A DNA stretch of 64,000 nucleotides from Neospora caninum Liverpool (taxonomy: Eukaryota > Apicomplexa > Conoidasida > Eucoccidiorida > Sarcocystidae), in contig NC_018392.1 in the NCBI RefSeq assembly GCF_000208865.1, forward strand, positions 3,275,348 through 3,339,347. The letters are read 5' to 3'. The notes below the pieces were generated by a model. That model had not been told where the DNA came from, made no database searches, and saw only the letters and a list, made by a program, of their open reading frames with translations. Both the position numbers and the translations under genes were made by a program. Shown here one piece after another: positions 24,491 to 37,460 of this stretch. Within the stretch, counting starts at the first letter, position 1. Every line of letters starts with the position of its first letter.

Positions 24491-27400
24491 TGTATAATTC
24501 GAGAAACTGGGCACGCGACAGAAGTATTCGTGTCTGTGGAATTCCAGACCGCCAGCGATACTCCACGATCCGGTGGTCAACACACCGTAGGAAGGGTGCA
24601 CAGCTCAGTAGGAAAATTCCCTTCAGGTTTGTCTTAATCCTCTGTCACAAAGCAGTGCTCTGCTTCGCCGGCAGCAAAGTTAGACTGTCTCGTCGGGGTC
24701 CACCGACGTCGCTGTTGCAACAGAAGGGGACATGAACGTGAGCACTGGCGCACCTGCGAATGAATTTGACGGTACAATTTTCCCTCTCAAAGTGGAAGAC
24801 ACTCTCGAAACGCGAGATTCGAATACCATGAACAGCTGTGGGTGGCTCCGCGCACCGTTAACATGTTCACCTGTTTCCGGGAAGACACTGATCGCAGTTC
24901 CCGCCAGCGACAACGGGTTTCGATGAAGACGGCACGTTGCGTATGCACTACACAGTCATGATGTCAAAGCGAAAAAGAAAAGCGGCAGGGATGGAAGCGT
25001 TCACTAAAACGGAGAAACCGATGAAATGAAGGCAGCAGGGAGAAAACTAAAACGAAGCAAACGACGAAAATGTGCGATGTGTTCATACGGAATATCGATA
25101 TGGCCCACCAACCAGCCAGCAGCCAAGGCATGCACACAGAAAAACAACACCTACGTTTTGTGACGCATTCAACCAGAAAACAAAAAGGAACACTAGCTAC
25201 TAAGTGTGTGAACAAATGACCAAATGATTACGGTACGGAGTCACGGAAAAGCTGGTTAGCAAAAGTGCGGTCAGGTCCCTGTGCACAGAAGGCAGCAACC
25301 CCCCCCCCCTACCCCGCTGCCACGTAAATGCGGGCCAGCCGCAAAGATGCCGGCGCCTCGGTGCGCGTGGCGCCAGACGAGGAGGGATCTACGAAAATGC
25401 CACCACGTTCGTTCCAGCTGAGTTACCGTTCGTTTACGAAGCCAAAACGCAAAAAAGTCAGAGTGTGACGCGCGGGAGAATAAGCTGCTAGGGGTGTTCC
25501 CTGCGAATTACCCTTTGCTTGATGGAGCTACCGTTTGTTACCAATATGATGTACACCACGTGCCTCAGAGACTGAGCAGCTTACACATCAAGTCTGTTGA
25601 GTTGGTGCGGCGCCACAGGTAACTCCTGTAAAGCGGCTAGTTGGAAGTCACCCCGACGGCAAGTGATGCACAATAAACTAGCGGAAACGGCTTGGCTAAC
25701 TGGCGGAGCCTCAGTAATAACTGCGCCACTGCTTGTTCACATGGAATTTTCGTCCCTTACAACCCTACTCTATCTACGCTCATGCGTGCGACACCTCCTT
25801 GCACTGGAATTCTGCTTGTCTGTCGGTGAAAGACTGAAAGACGCGCGCAAATAGTTTGCGCCGGGTGGCGTGTGGAACTCCGTAATAGTTGTCCGCGTTA
25901 CTCCAACACGATAGGGGTATGAGCACCGCTTTAACAGTGAGTCAACGTTGAGCAGGCTCGTCCGACATGGACTCGCTGTGCGCATATCGAAACTCGGACT
26001 CACTACGCACAGCGGCGAGGAGGGTCATCTGTTGTCATTACGTGGGCTTATTTGTGTGCGAACTAAACTTGTAATAAAATGACAATTTGAGGGGAAGGGG
26101 CCGCTAGCGTGTTGCAGAATGAGCAGGAATGCTCTTGTCAGGCACGCGTGTAGGGAGTCAGGACAGTGCTTCGACAGGCGTAGGGAAAGTCTGTACGGAA
26201 TACCTAGGTCTGTCTATTTATATTAACGATAATGGATTTGGTAATGGTCGATTCATATATCCTGGTATGTGTTTGAGTCACGTCGTTGTCGGTGCTATCT
26301 TGGGATTCGCCAAAGCCGTGATAGGCAAGGCACCCTTTGATATGCCGCGATATCGGCCTTCCGCAATCGTGATGACGCGAGCATATGCACCGCGCGCACG
26401 GGTCAGAAGAGACAGTTTAACCAGGTTGTTCGTGTATGATGGTCGATTACTGCGGGGGATTCTCATCAACTTCAACGATGCACTCAAACAGTGACTACAT
26501 TGCTGGAAAAGACACCTTGATCCGCATGGATACGAAAAACGCATGAAAACATCAGACACAGTGAACCCTCTGACAGGACACCGCGCTGGGAACGTAGCTG
26601 TGAAATGCGCTCAAACACACCGGTGAAAAGCAGTATCGCGGACTGCTGCTTGCGGTTTTTGGGTTCTTACGGGTTCGGTTTCAGATGATCAACATGTGGC
26701 TAGTGCTTAGAGGTCGACGCTAGCATTGCTTTGAGTGTCTACGAGCAAACTGATGTAAAAGCGCTGTACAAGGAAGCCCGGCAGGGAATCGTCAAACATT
26801 TTACGGGACTATCCCTCCCGTGTGATCCAAGGCGCGCACAAGTCGTGTTGATTCCCCCTCAAGTGTGAAGGAAAAAGTTGGCACTAGCGGTACGTTTCTC
26901 ACCAGGAAAAAGTCGTTCTTCCTAGCGGTATGCCAGTGTGAGACCACTGAAAAAGTCACATGAATGCACCCGCTTCCATCATCGACCCCATGAGATTTGA
27001 TCATTCATCATGCTGGGGTGGGTCGTGATAGCACTTGACACAACTCCGACATGTGACAGCGACGCGTCGCAGAGGGGAACACAAATTTCGTTTCGAGTGT
27101 GATAACAGTCACACGCTAAGGTCGAACCATCATACACAAACAACAGGAAGATCTAAAAATGAGGTGAGAGGCAAAATGCGGTTGCGTCAGCCGTGTCACC
27201 CTGCAGGCGCCTGGGCGATTAGGGGTGAACGCTGAACCGGCGTCCCCATGTTGGTCTCATTATATCATCCGCCTACACCTGCAACTGACTTGGTAACCTG
27301 GTTGGTGCTGTTTCATCAATTTCACAATCTGATGTTCCGCGTCACAGATCGTGCCCACCGTACTGCACCATTCTTGCAATTTGCTTGTCTCCCGCCGAGT

Positions 27401-29085
27401 CTCTCCCAGTCTACAGGGTGTGGAGGATGGTTGTTGAGTGATGAAGTAATTCTAGTGTGCCGGACACATGTGGAGGGTGTCTTTTGACAGCCGGTGAAGA
27501 TCAACGGAAAAACTGAGGTAAATCGATATCGTTGATGAGGGATAAAGCACATATCGTTGGTGAGGGGTAAAGAACATACTGCAGCAATCCTGAATGAGGT
27601 TCGTGTGGTGGCGCGGATATCACTCATAATAGGTGTATCCCTTGTCCATAGCAGCGCCGAAACTTGTCGGACGTATTCGGGACAGATTCTGCCACGGTAT
27701 CTCCAAGAAGAACTTCGCCGTTTGGAGACAGCAGTCAGCACTGTCCACAGATGTGGAACACTCTGGCATAGTACATTCAGGTCGCCGTGTATACGGCCGC
27801 GCACGGGAAGCATAGAGGGGGGTCAGAGCGACTGTTGCCACTTATATTCACACTGTGCCACCAGTGGCAGGTCACTGACGCTTGTATTACTGCCTCAGTA
27901 GTGGTCCCTGTGACAGCCACCCTGCTTTTGAGAGAAAATGTGGTATATCATCAGACTGAATCTCTGCAGCTCCACTGGGCCACCCCAACTTCGGCAACCA
28001 GAAAGAGCCGGTCGTTTTCAGTCCTTGACACAATTCTGTTGGTGACTTTCCACTTGATTCAAGGCAGATGGAACGGAACACAGATGAGCACTGCGGCAAC
28101 TTTATACGATGATCCTGCATAAAGAACGTTTCCGGCGGCTGAGACCCTTTTTTGTAGTTTCGCGTAGGCGACTGTAGGAAGGGGGGGGAGGGGGACGGGG
28201 GGCGGCTTTCCGCGAATCTGTTGAGAATGACGTCCTTTGCGTTCAGAGTCCCAATCGCGTCCCAGATTTGAAAAAAAACGATGTATTTTCCCTACATCCA
28301 GAGCTACAAGCCGATGCACTGGGTGCCTCATTCGTCAAGTTGCTGAATATCTACGTGTCTTGGTGCGCGGTGCAGCTGCTTTCAGGCCTGACAACCTTTC
28401 TCGTTTACAGGTTTCATGTGTGGGAGGTCGCCGTCCGTTTGGGCTTACCGCACAATTGAATTGCACTTTCGAGCCCCTTTCTGAGAATCCATGTGCTGCG
28501 CCTCAACAAAACCTTTCGTGTTCGATGTGAACAGTAAGGGCGGAGGTCGCTGTCCAGCTTTGTTGTTTTCTATTCTTTTTTGGGAGCCCGCTCTTCGAAC
28601 CTCACCCACGAAGACTGACCCGCTTGCTGGGGCTGAATTTTGCTCTTCTCTGTCGATGCATCGAAAAACCTTTCACAGTATCGTGTTTCTGACTTGGATG
28701 AGAGGTGTTTCAGGCATGATTCACCATGCAGCGGTCGCGCTGTGGTCGTGTTACTGCGTTTCCGATGCTAGCCTGCTAGAATACGTATCTTGCGCGGCAC
28801 GGGTGGGCCGGACGGTTGCCGGCGAAAATGTGCTCAGACTGCCGGCGAGAAGAGTGGGGCACAGTATCGAGTTCTCGTTTGGTGTTCTCTCATGGTTGCT
28901 ATCGACACGGGAACACTTCCACATTACCGAAAATAGATGCAAAATTCCCGCATATTGTCATGAGTACGTTTGTTTACTCCGACAACACACACGTTGTATT
29001 CGTCCTAGCGGATCTCCCGCGACATGCACAGCGGGAACGCAAATTAGCTGTTGCGTGTCTTGTCGTATTTTCAGCTAACTAACAC
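24491..29085. other. Region without recognised gene, upstream of two divergent genes
   Basis: The left part should hold the 5' UTR and promoter of the minus-strand SUMO ligase, the right part those of the plus-strand secretory candidate. Open frames at 26129-26494 (121 codons), 27322-27813 (minus, 163 codons) and 28491-29078 (195 codons) lack domains and are of chance length. A possible exon at about 28243-28410 encodes a hydrophobic stretch (SFVKLLNIYVSWCAVQLLSG) after a good acceptor at 28242, but its downstream donor is poor. A run of eleven C occurs at 25299-25309. Confidence 0.4.
28181..28203 (+). other. G-run cluster, potential G-quadruplex
   Basis: Runs of eight, five and six G separated by one or two bases, plus GG after a further C, could fold into a quadruplex. 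It lies about 0.9 kb upstream of the secretory candidate. This is sequence pattern only. Confidence 0.4.
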
Positions 29086-30030
29086 ATGATGGTGAATTCG
29101 TCTTCGACAGCCGCTGTTGTCTTTCTCACATTTTCCCTGCACCCTTCACACATTTGGTGTAATGGAAGTCGGGTGATGACGACAGGGGTTTTGGATTTCG
29201 TACCAGTTATGACCAGCGGGGACAATGGCAGCGATGCCGCATCCGCCGTCTCAAGTTCAGCCATATCAGCTGAAGGGAAACAGCAACGAATTCAAGTTGG
29301 ACGTCTTCCGAAGAGACCGAGGAGGTAGGGTTGACACGTTGTGATGTGAACTGGACTCTTGTCAACGCATCAATGGACACGGAGCCAAGACGACGCTGAA
29401 TTGGGAGACCATCACGCGATTCCTTAAGTACCAGAGATAACATGACTCTGGCCTTTAGTTGGGATTGGCCACGCGCATGCGAGCATCGTTCCTTTGATGG
29501 CCGAACCTACTGTCATTGTCCCCGTCCAGAAACCACCCTTCTCCCAGGTTCCTGCTTTTCTACAGCTTGTATGCACACAGTCCTTTCATTAGTTCCAGTA
29601 GTGCTCCATTCGGACACCCTCTATATCTGAATAAACAGCAACTGTGTGTGTTTGCCTGCTGCACTACAGAAGGATCCCCGCCGAGGGGAGAACACTGACC
29701 TTACCTCGTACCCAAAAGGTGATTCCGGTCACGGTGGGCGTTTTGCTGACAGCGGTCCTGGGGCTATTGCTGGCTTCTGTCAAGCTACACCAGTGCCGGC
29801 AACAGCTGCTGAAAAACGCCGATGGCCAAACTGAAGGAAACACCAAACGGAGACTTGCAGAAGGTGGCAGTGGTGACAGCAGCTGTGTAAGCTTGGCTCC
29901 AGCATCAATGAGATACCGTAGCCCGCGCCTGTCCTTCATTCAGCGCACGACTCTGCCTCCAACTCTCCACAGCTCGAGGAGGACTTGTCGACATAACGCA
30001 CCCAGCATATATTGGGCAGTCACTTCCTAG
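29086..30030 (+). CDS. Candidate secretory/dense-granule-type membrane protein with TEXEL-like RRLAE
   Basis: Two exons, 29086-29324 and 29670-30030, join in phase 2 across an intron with GTAGGG and a ctgcactacag acceptor, giving 199 residues. The start is the first of two adjacent ATGs and has an in-frame TAA two codons upstream. Residues 3-25 (VNSSSTAAVVFLTFSLHPSH...) look like a signal peptide. A Ser/Ala/Asp-rich segment follows, then a basic patch ending KRPRRR near residue 81. Residues 97-117 (VIPVTVGVLLTAVLGLLLASV) form one transmembrane span. RRLAE at 140-144 matches the RRLxx TEXEL site that the Golgi protease ASP5 cleaves in Toxoplasma dense-granule proteins. The tail is Ser/Arg-rich and ends at TAG. 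What is seen is frame, leader, span and motif. What is known is that this combination occurs in GRA-type proteins. That this one is exported is inference. No homologue is recognised. Confidence 0.5.
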
Positions 30031-31099
30031 ATAAGCTAGTATCTAGAGTTCCACCTCACTGGCTTGTGTTTCTCAGTCGACTCTATCGCCAGTGAAACAC
30101 AAGTTCGCTGTACACCGCACAATTGCGCGGCTTCTCGCGCAGTGTGGTGTTTCACGGAAGCATTTCCCCTCAAAATTACGTTTCCCTCGCTGTCCACGAA
30201 GTGTCATACCTTTTTTGAAAGGCGTCGAATCGGCTACTTGATGCAGGCGGCAAACTACGATCGTCGCAGGTCAATAACGCCTGTCTGAAAACACCCCGAA
30301 GCGCACATTACTGTGGCATAGAACAACGCTTTCCGTTGGTAGAACTGCTTGTCAATCCCTCCCCCCCCCGTTTACCCTGCATGACTGAGACTGGTCGTCA
30401 TTTGGGCCCAGGAGATCAACTGTTCTCCGCGTTCCTCTGGAGGCACGCACACGGTATCTGATTTTGTGACTAGTTGCAGGCGACCTTTGGGCACCTGTAG
30501 AAGCCACAAAGGGCAACCGAATCGATCTGGCCACTCCTTACGAGGGTTCTGCTTCGAATAGGGCTTTGGTGACGGGGATAGGCCAGTCAGGATGGCTGTT
30601 CGTGACGCGCGCCGCGTCTGAGTCTCGTGGAACCGTCTGCGCCACAGCCGTTGGACGGAGGGAATTGTCTCCCATATCGACTGTCGCAAATGAGCTCCGG
30701 GCGCGGAGTCCCTTGGCGTGGTCCCAGCTGCAGGATGTATGCATGAGAGCCGCGGCAGGTGCTGGAACTGGCCAGGAGACATGCTAGCCAAATCACAAGA
30801 TGCCGCACTATCAGGGGGTCGGTGCTGTTTTACAGATTTTGAAAAGAGGCTCCAGCGGTTTCGCTCATACCATGTGTGAGTGTAGAATGCAGTAAATACG
30901 CTTCGGATGGGTATGTGCAGAGCAGGCACCACATTCCTTGAAACGTCATGACTGCATGCTTGAACGAGATTTACGGCTCCCTCCATCGTCACCAATGACG
31001 TCCGCTCTTGTTTTCCCAGTGCACACTATGCCTGCGAAAACGGAACAGTAGAACGTAGGGGTGACTCTGCGTCGCATCGTCACCCATAACGAGATTCGT
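30031..31099. other. Border between gene region and repeat region
   Basis: This holds the 3' UTR of the secretory candidate and a run of nine C at 30361-30369. A minus-strand frame of 207 codons (30372-30995) has no domain and is near chance length. The first recognisable satellite copy begins at about 31,100. Confidence 0.4.
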
Positions 31100-31101
31100 G
31101 C

Positions 31102-34100
31102 AGTGCCTGCCTGCAGGCTGGTGTTGGTCTGCAGGTGGCAGCGACGTACCGTATATTGATTCCGATCGATTTGTGTGTGTGGATACGATGCAACGTCAAG
31201 TACAACAAGGTTTTCGCCGGTGCATTTGGGGAAGAAGGGCAGGCGCTGATATGATCGATCAGCCTGGAACTGACTCTCGTCGCCTACAGGGCAGGCGCGC
31301 TCCATGCTTGGGTTGATCAAGAGGGGCGAAGCGTGTCGCAGGCGTGCAGGCGTTTTGTTGGTCTTGGGAGGACTGTACTGCGTGTGGACGTTGGATATCG
31401 GATACGTGTATAATGCGGGATCAGACATGACGCGGCTCCCATTCTACTCGATCTTGTGAGGGGCCGTGGGGCATCCGGTCGCCCGCCTTTTGAGTCGAGG
31501 CGTGCGGCGAATGGTGGCCTTGCTGCCCAGGCTGTAGGCGGGTGATGGCGAGTGTGTCGGCGTTTCGGAGACGTTGTGGTACAGGGAGGGCGTTATTCAG
31601 GAGCGTCGGGAAGAGAGCGATATTGAGTGGGGAGGGGAGGGAGGCAGGTGATTCTGGATCCAGTTTGGGGGGGGGCATAGCAGGTATAGCGTTGCATGTA
31701 AGGGGCTGTCGCTGATGGAGGATAAATGCATTGCCGGGGGGTTAGGAAAGGCTACGTATGGCCTTCGGGTGCACGGCGCCTATGTATACCCCATCGACGG
31801 ACTTTGTGAGGGACGGGATGTTATGATAAGGGAAGCGGCGGATGTGCCACATGTGTTGATGGTCTCCCACCGGAGAGCGTGTGGGCATCGATTATATGCT
31901 TCATACGGTGCGTCGGAGAAACATCCAGCGGCACAAACGCCTCGTGAGATACGGGGCAACATTCACATGGCAGCAATGCGCGGCTACCGGCAAATAAGTT
32001 CAGACGCACCTGGATGGTTTCACAGTGTGACCCCTACCGCTCCATTGTCCTTTCCATGTTCAGGCTCAGAACGTAGGTAGACACGAATTTGGGGCTACAG
32101 AGGCCATGCAAATGCCTTGCATTAGAAGGATGGCCACGTGCATGCCAGATGGAATTAAGGAGTCCAGCGGTGTGTGCATGAGTAGATGGCATTGATCCGG
32201 GTGTGTCGGATGCTTGTATGGAGGCTGTCTCGCTGACAGCGTATAGATTTGGAAAGATGCAAGGACAGGCGTTTTGGCAGGCGGACGGGCGGCAGGAATG
32301 ATGAAGCCGATTCTGCTGGTTACCTCAGAAGCATCTTGTGCATTTGCTAGCGTTCGACATCTTTGTACCAATCTATATTGGGGGTTCGGTCTAGCTTGTT
32401 GGTGTTAAATCCAGAGGCTAGTGATTCGTTAACTTTGAGGTCATACTAGCGGCGAGAAGGAAAGACAGCTAAAAGTGTCCGATTTCTATATTTTCAGACA
32501 TTATCACTCCCAGTACGATAGTACTCTGTAGAAGCATTTAAATGTAAGTGGAAGATATGTACACTTAGTTCGATTAACTTCCGAGGTGCATGTGTCCGGA
32601 TTAGTGCTATGCTTATACTAAACCAGCGATGGTACAGAAGATCGCACCTAACGCTAATTAACTGAGTCAAATAAAACTGGAAGGGATCTTGTGCAGGAGC
32701 TAAAAACTATATCTTGCATGCATTCCGATATTTCGCTTCGCTGCAGCTTGAGTGGGTATGTGTTTCGCGTGAGGCGCGCGATGGAACCGCCCAAGAGATA
32801 CACGAGATATTCGTTCATCGTCATGGTCCGACGGATAAGGGGTAGTAGTGATCATATCGGATGCGGAACGGGGCGATATCAGCATGTACGGGGAATGCTA
32901 GTGGGAGTCGTTCTTTCGGGGGGTAACGCGTGCGCTGGCCTATTTGCTTTGGGAAGAGGGTATACCGCTTTCGCGCTGAATTTTTCCTTTTACTTCGTTG
33001 CCCCTCTCGAGACACCCGTAGGGTCTGAGCTATGGCTGTACGCTGTGTGCAAATGAACATTAATGTGTCGAGGGCGTGCCAGCACGGCACACAGCGTGAA
33101 GATGTGTCGAACAACAAATCCTATTATCTCAAGTAGTCACTGGCGAGATGCTGTATACGCGTTGGGGACCGGACGTCTACATCGAGTAGGCTGAGAGGTG
33201 TGCATCGTGCCGACCGCTGAGTTGCGCGGCTGGCTGGAGGCCAGACCCTGGACGGGAGCTGTTGCCAAGGCCGGTTCACATAGCCGACACGGTGGGGGGT
33301 TGGGTGTCGCAATCAGTCTGTAAGCCGTTCGTAGCGGGTCGAAAGACGGGTAGACCAGTGACGTCCAGGCGACGTAGCCGTGCCCGGAAGCGTGGCCACT
33401 GGCTGTGGCTGTAGTGGAGACCGTTTAGATAGACATGCAGCAGGGTGTTGGTATTTTGGGCAAGCGAGCATCTGATGCGGAATGCGTTATTCGAGTGAGA
33501 GCCCGTTGCCGCAGAGGTGTCGAGGACCGTGGAGAGGTGAGTCGCGGACGATGCTGCGAGAGCGCTGAGGAACTTTCATCTGACAATTGCAGTTGTAGCG
33601 GCTGAACAAACACACGGAGGGCAGCAAGGGGGGAAGCCGGTGGCAACATGTCCGGGAGTGTATGCGCGGAGGTGGCGAGGATTTCCGTAACGTGTGGCAG
33701 ATGGTGTGCTGTCGGCATAGGTGTAGTGGGCTAGGGTCATCTTGTTTCATAGAGTCGTCTTGGGACGATTCCAACATCTCCGTAGCGTGGTAGCTTTGCT
33801 TGTGGTGCATGCGCACACGTGCCGTATCGTTGGAGTCGTGTTCCGGTTGTTAGGTCCAGATGGTACGGCAAATCTGACATTGAGTGATCTCGTTAGAGGC
33901 GGCTCTCCATAACGGTATCACATGGTGTGCAAATGAGCCCAGCGACTTTCGAATGCTGTGGGGCCTCGAATAGGAGAGTGGAGGCGCGGGGCAGACCACT
34001 CGTGGTGGCCGATAATGTGGCACACTGCGGCGGTATCATGGCATTGGTATAGCCTGCGAAACCCGCTGAACGGGGACGTCATATCCGGAGTCGGGTTGCA

Positions 34101-34330
34101 CATCCGTTCTATAGCGACAGGGTGTGTTTGACCAGCTCCAGGAAGTATGCCGGGCCGGCGGGGGATATTTTGTACGTAGACAGGAGGCCCCCAGGCAACT
34201 CGGAGTAGACCACTCCATCAGGCTTTCAGCTCCTCCGTGCGGATGCTAATCAGTGTCACCCGGTTTAGGTCACCGTTGTGCTAGAATGTGGAGCACGGTA
34301 GCGAAGCTTGGGATTGTCTTGAAGTCAGAC
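31102..34330 (+). repeat. Higher-order repeat unit U1
   Basis: The first of two long direct copies. Matching landmarks are 31102 with 34600, 32143 with 35671, 33199 with 36334, and 33939 with about 37080. Identity is high (above 95 % by eye) in the blocks 31102-31365, 32143-32325 and 33199-33530, and clearly lower elsewhere, as if blocks had been homogenised separately. U1 carries an AT-rich island (32329-32715) that U2 lacks. Confidence 0.8.
32329..32715. other. AT-rich insertion island A
   Basis: About 390 bases of visibly higher AT content sit between two stretches that are adjacent in the paralogous unit (35852/35860), so this is an insertion into U1. A segment near 32510-32565 (CACTCCCAGTACG, ATAGTACTCTGTAG, AGCATTTAAATGTAAG) resembles the 3' domain of a large-subunit rRNA around the 'GAAAGCATCTAAG' helix. 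A nuclear copy of a mitochondrial rRNA fragment is therefore possible. No open frame, inverted ends or target duplication was recognised. Confidence 0.5.
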
Positions 34331-34599
34331 CGGACTGGGCGCACGACGTCTATTCAGACGACCCCCAGCGTTACCTGGATGGCCGGCATGTCTCGATTGT
34401 AATTTGAGTTGGGTTGTACTGTCCGGTCTCAGCCCTGGACTTCGCTCTGGTTTTTCCAGTGCCGTGCGTGCCTCCAGGACATGTTGTGTAGAAGGGGGAG
34501 GGCACACTGCCTTGCATCGTTTTCCGTGTAATGGACAGTATTGCTGTTTACCCGCCATTATCGGGTAGAGACTACCATTCACGTGAACGACCTTCGTGT

Positions 34600-37460
34600 A
34601 GTGCCTGCCTGCAGGCTGGTGTTGGTCTGCAGGTGGGAGCTGCGTACCGGATATTGATTCCGGGCGTTTTGTGTGTGTGGATACGATGCAACGTCAAGTA
34701 CAACAAGGTTTTCGCCGGTGCATTTGGGGAAGAGGGGCAGGCGCTGATATGATCGATCAGCCTGGAACTGACTCTCGTCGCCTACACGGCAGGCGCGCCC
34801 CATGCTTGGGTTGATCAAGAGGGGCGAAGCGTGTCGCAGGCGTGCAGGCGTTTTGTCGGCTTCGGGAGGGGTGCTCTGCCTGTGGGTTGGGGATGGGCGT
34901 TGGGACAAGAGTGCGGCAAGATGCATCGGGCATCTCCCACTGTAGTGGAGGTCGCGATGGGACGTTGGCGGGGGGGACTCATGTTCCCTGATTCTAGGTG
35001 CCTGGTGGAGTATGGCCTTGCTGCGCAGGCTGTAAGCACATGACAGAAACTGTGCATCGGGTGTGATGAGGAGACGTTGGCGATGAGGAAGAGACTCAAC
35101 GATAGGCGCCAAGAGAGCGGCAGCGTTGAAGACGGGCGGAAATGGAAGGAGGCAGCAGATTGTGGCTGCTTCTTAGTATGGCTCGTCGCACGTATACAGG
35201 AGTGTGGAAGGGAGCTGGCCTGGATTCTGAGGAGCGGGGGGAGGGGCACACTATCTGAAAGGGTTGAGGTGGGTCTCGGGGTCTATTTCTACGTGGCATG
35301 GCCGCTCTATGGCCTATTGGAGGGACGTGGCGGTGAGGGAAGGGGCAGAGGCGCGGAATTGGGTGGTGCATGCCCAGTAGACGGTGTGTCCATCGATGCC
35401 TGGTCTCCTGCAACCCGTAGAAATGCGTCGTGGGAAGCCGGGGGGCACTAGCCTTGCGAGTAACAAGGAGCTATTCCGATAGCAGCAAAGACTGATTGGC
35501 TGCCACCGTTCCAGTCGGACAGCCAGTCTGTTTCCATATGGTAGCTCCTGCCGCTCCTCTCTCTTTTTTGCGTGTTCAGGCTCTGGGGGTATGCAGCCAC
35601 GGACGTGGGAGTCAAGCCGGAATGCGAGTCCATTGATCGAGAGGGGTGGCATCCTGCACGACTTTTTGAATGCCAGATGGAACCAAGGAGTCCAGCGGTG
35701 TGTGCATGAGTAGATGGCATTGATCCGGGGGTGTCGGATGTTGGTATGGAGGCTGTCTCGCTGGCAGCGTATAGATTTGGAAAGATGCAAGGGCAGGCGT
35801 TTTGACAGGCGGACGGGCGGCAGGAATGATGAAGCCGATTCTGCTGGATACCCTGCGTGTGCATGCATTCCGGTACTTCGCTTCGCTGCAGCTTCAGTCG
35901 GTATGCTGACGAATTTGACTTTCAGGAGAAATTGGTCAGAGAAAGATGGAGAGAATGAGAATTCAGCACGCGTATGGACCGACGCGTGCGTCATGGGGAA
36001 CACGTCGGATTCGGCTCGAGGAGACATCAGCATGTAGTGGGAATGCGAGTGGGAGTAAATGTTTTGGGGGTTAACAAGTGATGCAGGCAAGCATTGTTGG
36101 GCGACGCGTATATGCACCTTAGCGTGGGGTTTGTCCAACAATCGTTTCGCTCGAAAAGAGACACTAGAGACACCAGGCTATTCGGCCTTAGGATTGGACT
36201 CTACGTACGTGCGACCTATGTTTTGTTGACATAATGCGAGGACAGCACGCGGGCTGCAGTAGTGGGGGATCTGCCACAACAACGTGTCGAGAAAACTAGA
36301 GACAATGCATTCTTTTCTTCAGTAGGCTGGGAGGTGTGCATCGTGCCGACCGCTGAGTTGCGCGGCTCGCTGGAGGCCAGACCCTGGACGGGAGCTGTTG
36401 CCAAGGCCGGTTCACATAGCCGACACGGTGGAGGGTTGGGTGTCGCAATCAGTCTGTAAGCCGTTCGTAGCGGGTCGAAAGACGGGTAGACCAGTGACGT
36501 CCAGGCGACGTAGCCGTGCCCGGAAGCGTGGCCACTGGCTGTGGCTGTAGTGGAGACCGTTTAGATAGACATGCAGCAGGGTGTTGGTATTTTGGGCAAG
36601 CGAGCATCTGATGCGGAATGCGTTATTCGAGTGAGAGCCCGTTGCCGCAGAGGTGTCGAGGACGGTTGAGGCATGAGTCGTGGACGATGCTGGGAGAGTG
36701 CAGAGGAACTTTCATTTGACAATTGCTGTTGTAGCGGCTGAACAAACACACGGAGGGCAACAGGGAGGGAAGCGGTGGGAAGATGTCCGGGGGTGTATAT
36801 CTGGAAATGCTGTGTTTTTCTGAAGCATGCGCCTACATGTGCAGTGTGTGGGTAGTGCCGTGGCCTGGCGTCCTCTTGTTTTATGGTCGGGTTGGGGGGG
36901 GGGGGTGGAGGCAGACAACACCATCAGCTCGTTTGGTGGCGGGTTGGTATGCCACCAAGGATACCTGGGCCCGGGTTTGTGGCATTTGCAGCCCGAGGTG
37001 GTACGGCATCAGTGGCTTTGAGTGAATCGCGGAAGGATGCGCTACAATGAAGTTCAATGGCGCAGCACGGAAATGAGCCCAGCGACTTGTTAATGCTGTG
37101 GGGCTTCGAATAGGAGAGTAGTGGCGCGGGACGGACCAGTTGTGACAGTAGATGATGGGGCATATGGCTGCGGTCTCATGGCATTGGTATAGCCTGCGAA
37201 ACGCGCTGGACGGGGAACTCATATCCTGAGTCGGGTTGCGCACGCGTTCTGGGATCAGCGAGGCGTGTTGTGCCAGATTCAGGAAGTATGCGCTGGCAGC
37301 GGAGGAGATTTTGCGGGCAGCCAAAAGGCAAGCGACGCGACCATTTTATTGGGAGTTCAGCGCCGCCGTGCGGATTCTGTGAGAAGTCACAGGGTTCAGG
37401 TCACTGTTGTGCTTGAATGCGGAACACAGAAGCAATGCTGGGAATACGCGTGGCATTATA
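34600..37460 (+). repeat. Higher-order repeat unit U2
   Basis: The second copy of U1, shorter by the missing AT island. It includes a run of twelve G at 36894-36905 that is not in U1. The minus-strand frame of 275 codons (35314-36141) is a by-product of the C/A-rich minus strand. Confidence 0.8.

Noticed and set aside
24491..24601. Upstream in-frame ATG (24601) as start of the SUMO ligase
   Set aside because: Kept only as an alternative. The 37 extra residues have no feature, and the ATG at 24490 starts the acidic/serine-rich protein with a recognisable MGxxxS context.
30372..30995. 207-codon minus-strand open frame
   Set aside because: Its length is close to that expected by chance for six frames over 64 kb. 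It has no domain or homologous copy nearby.
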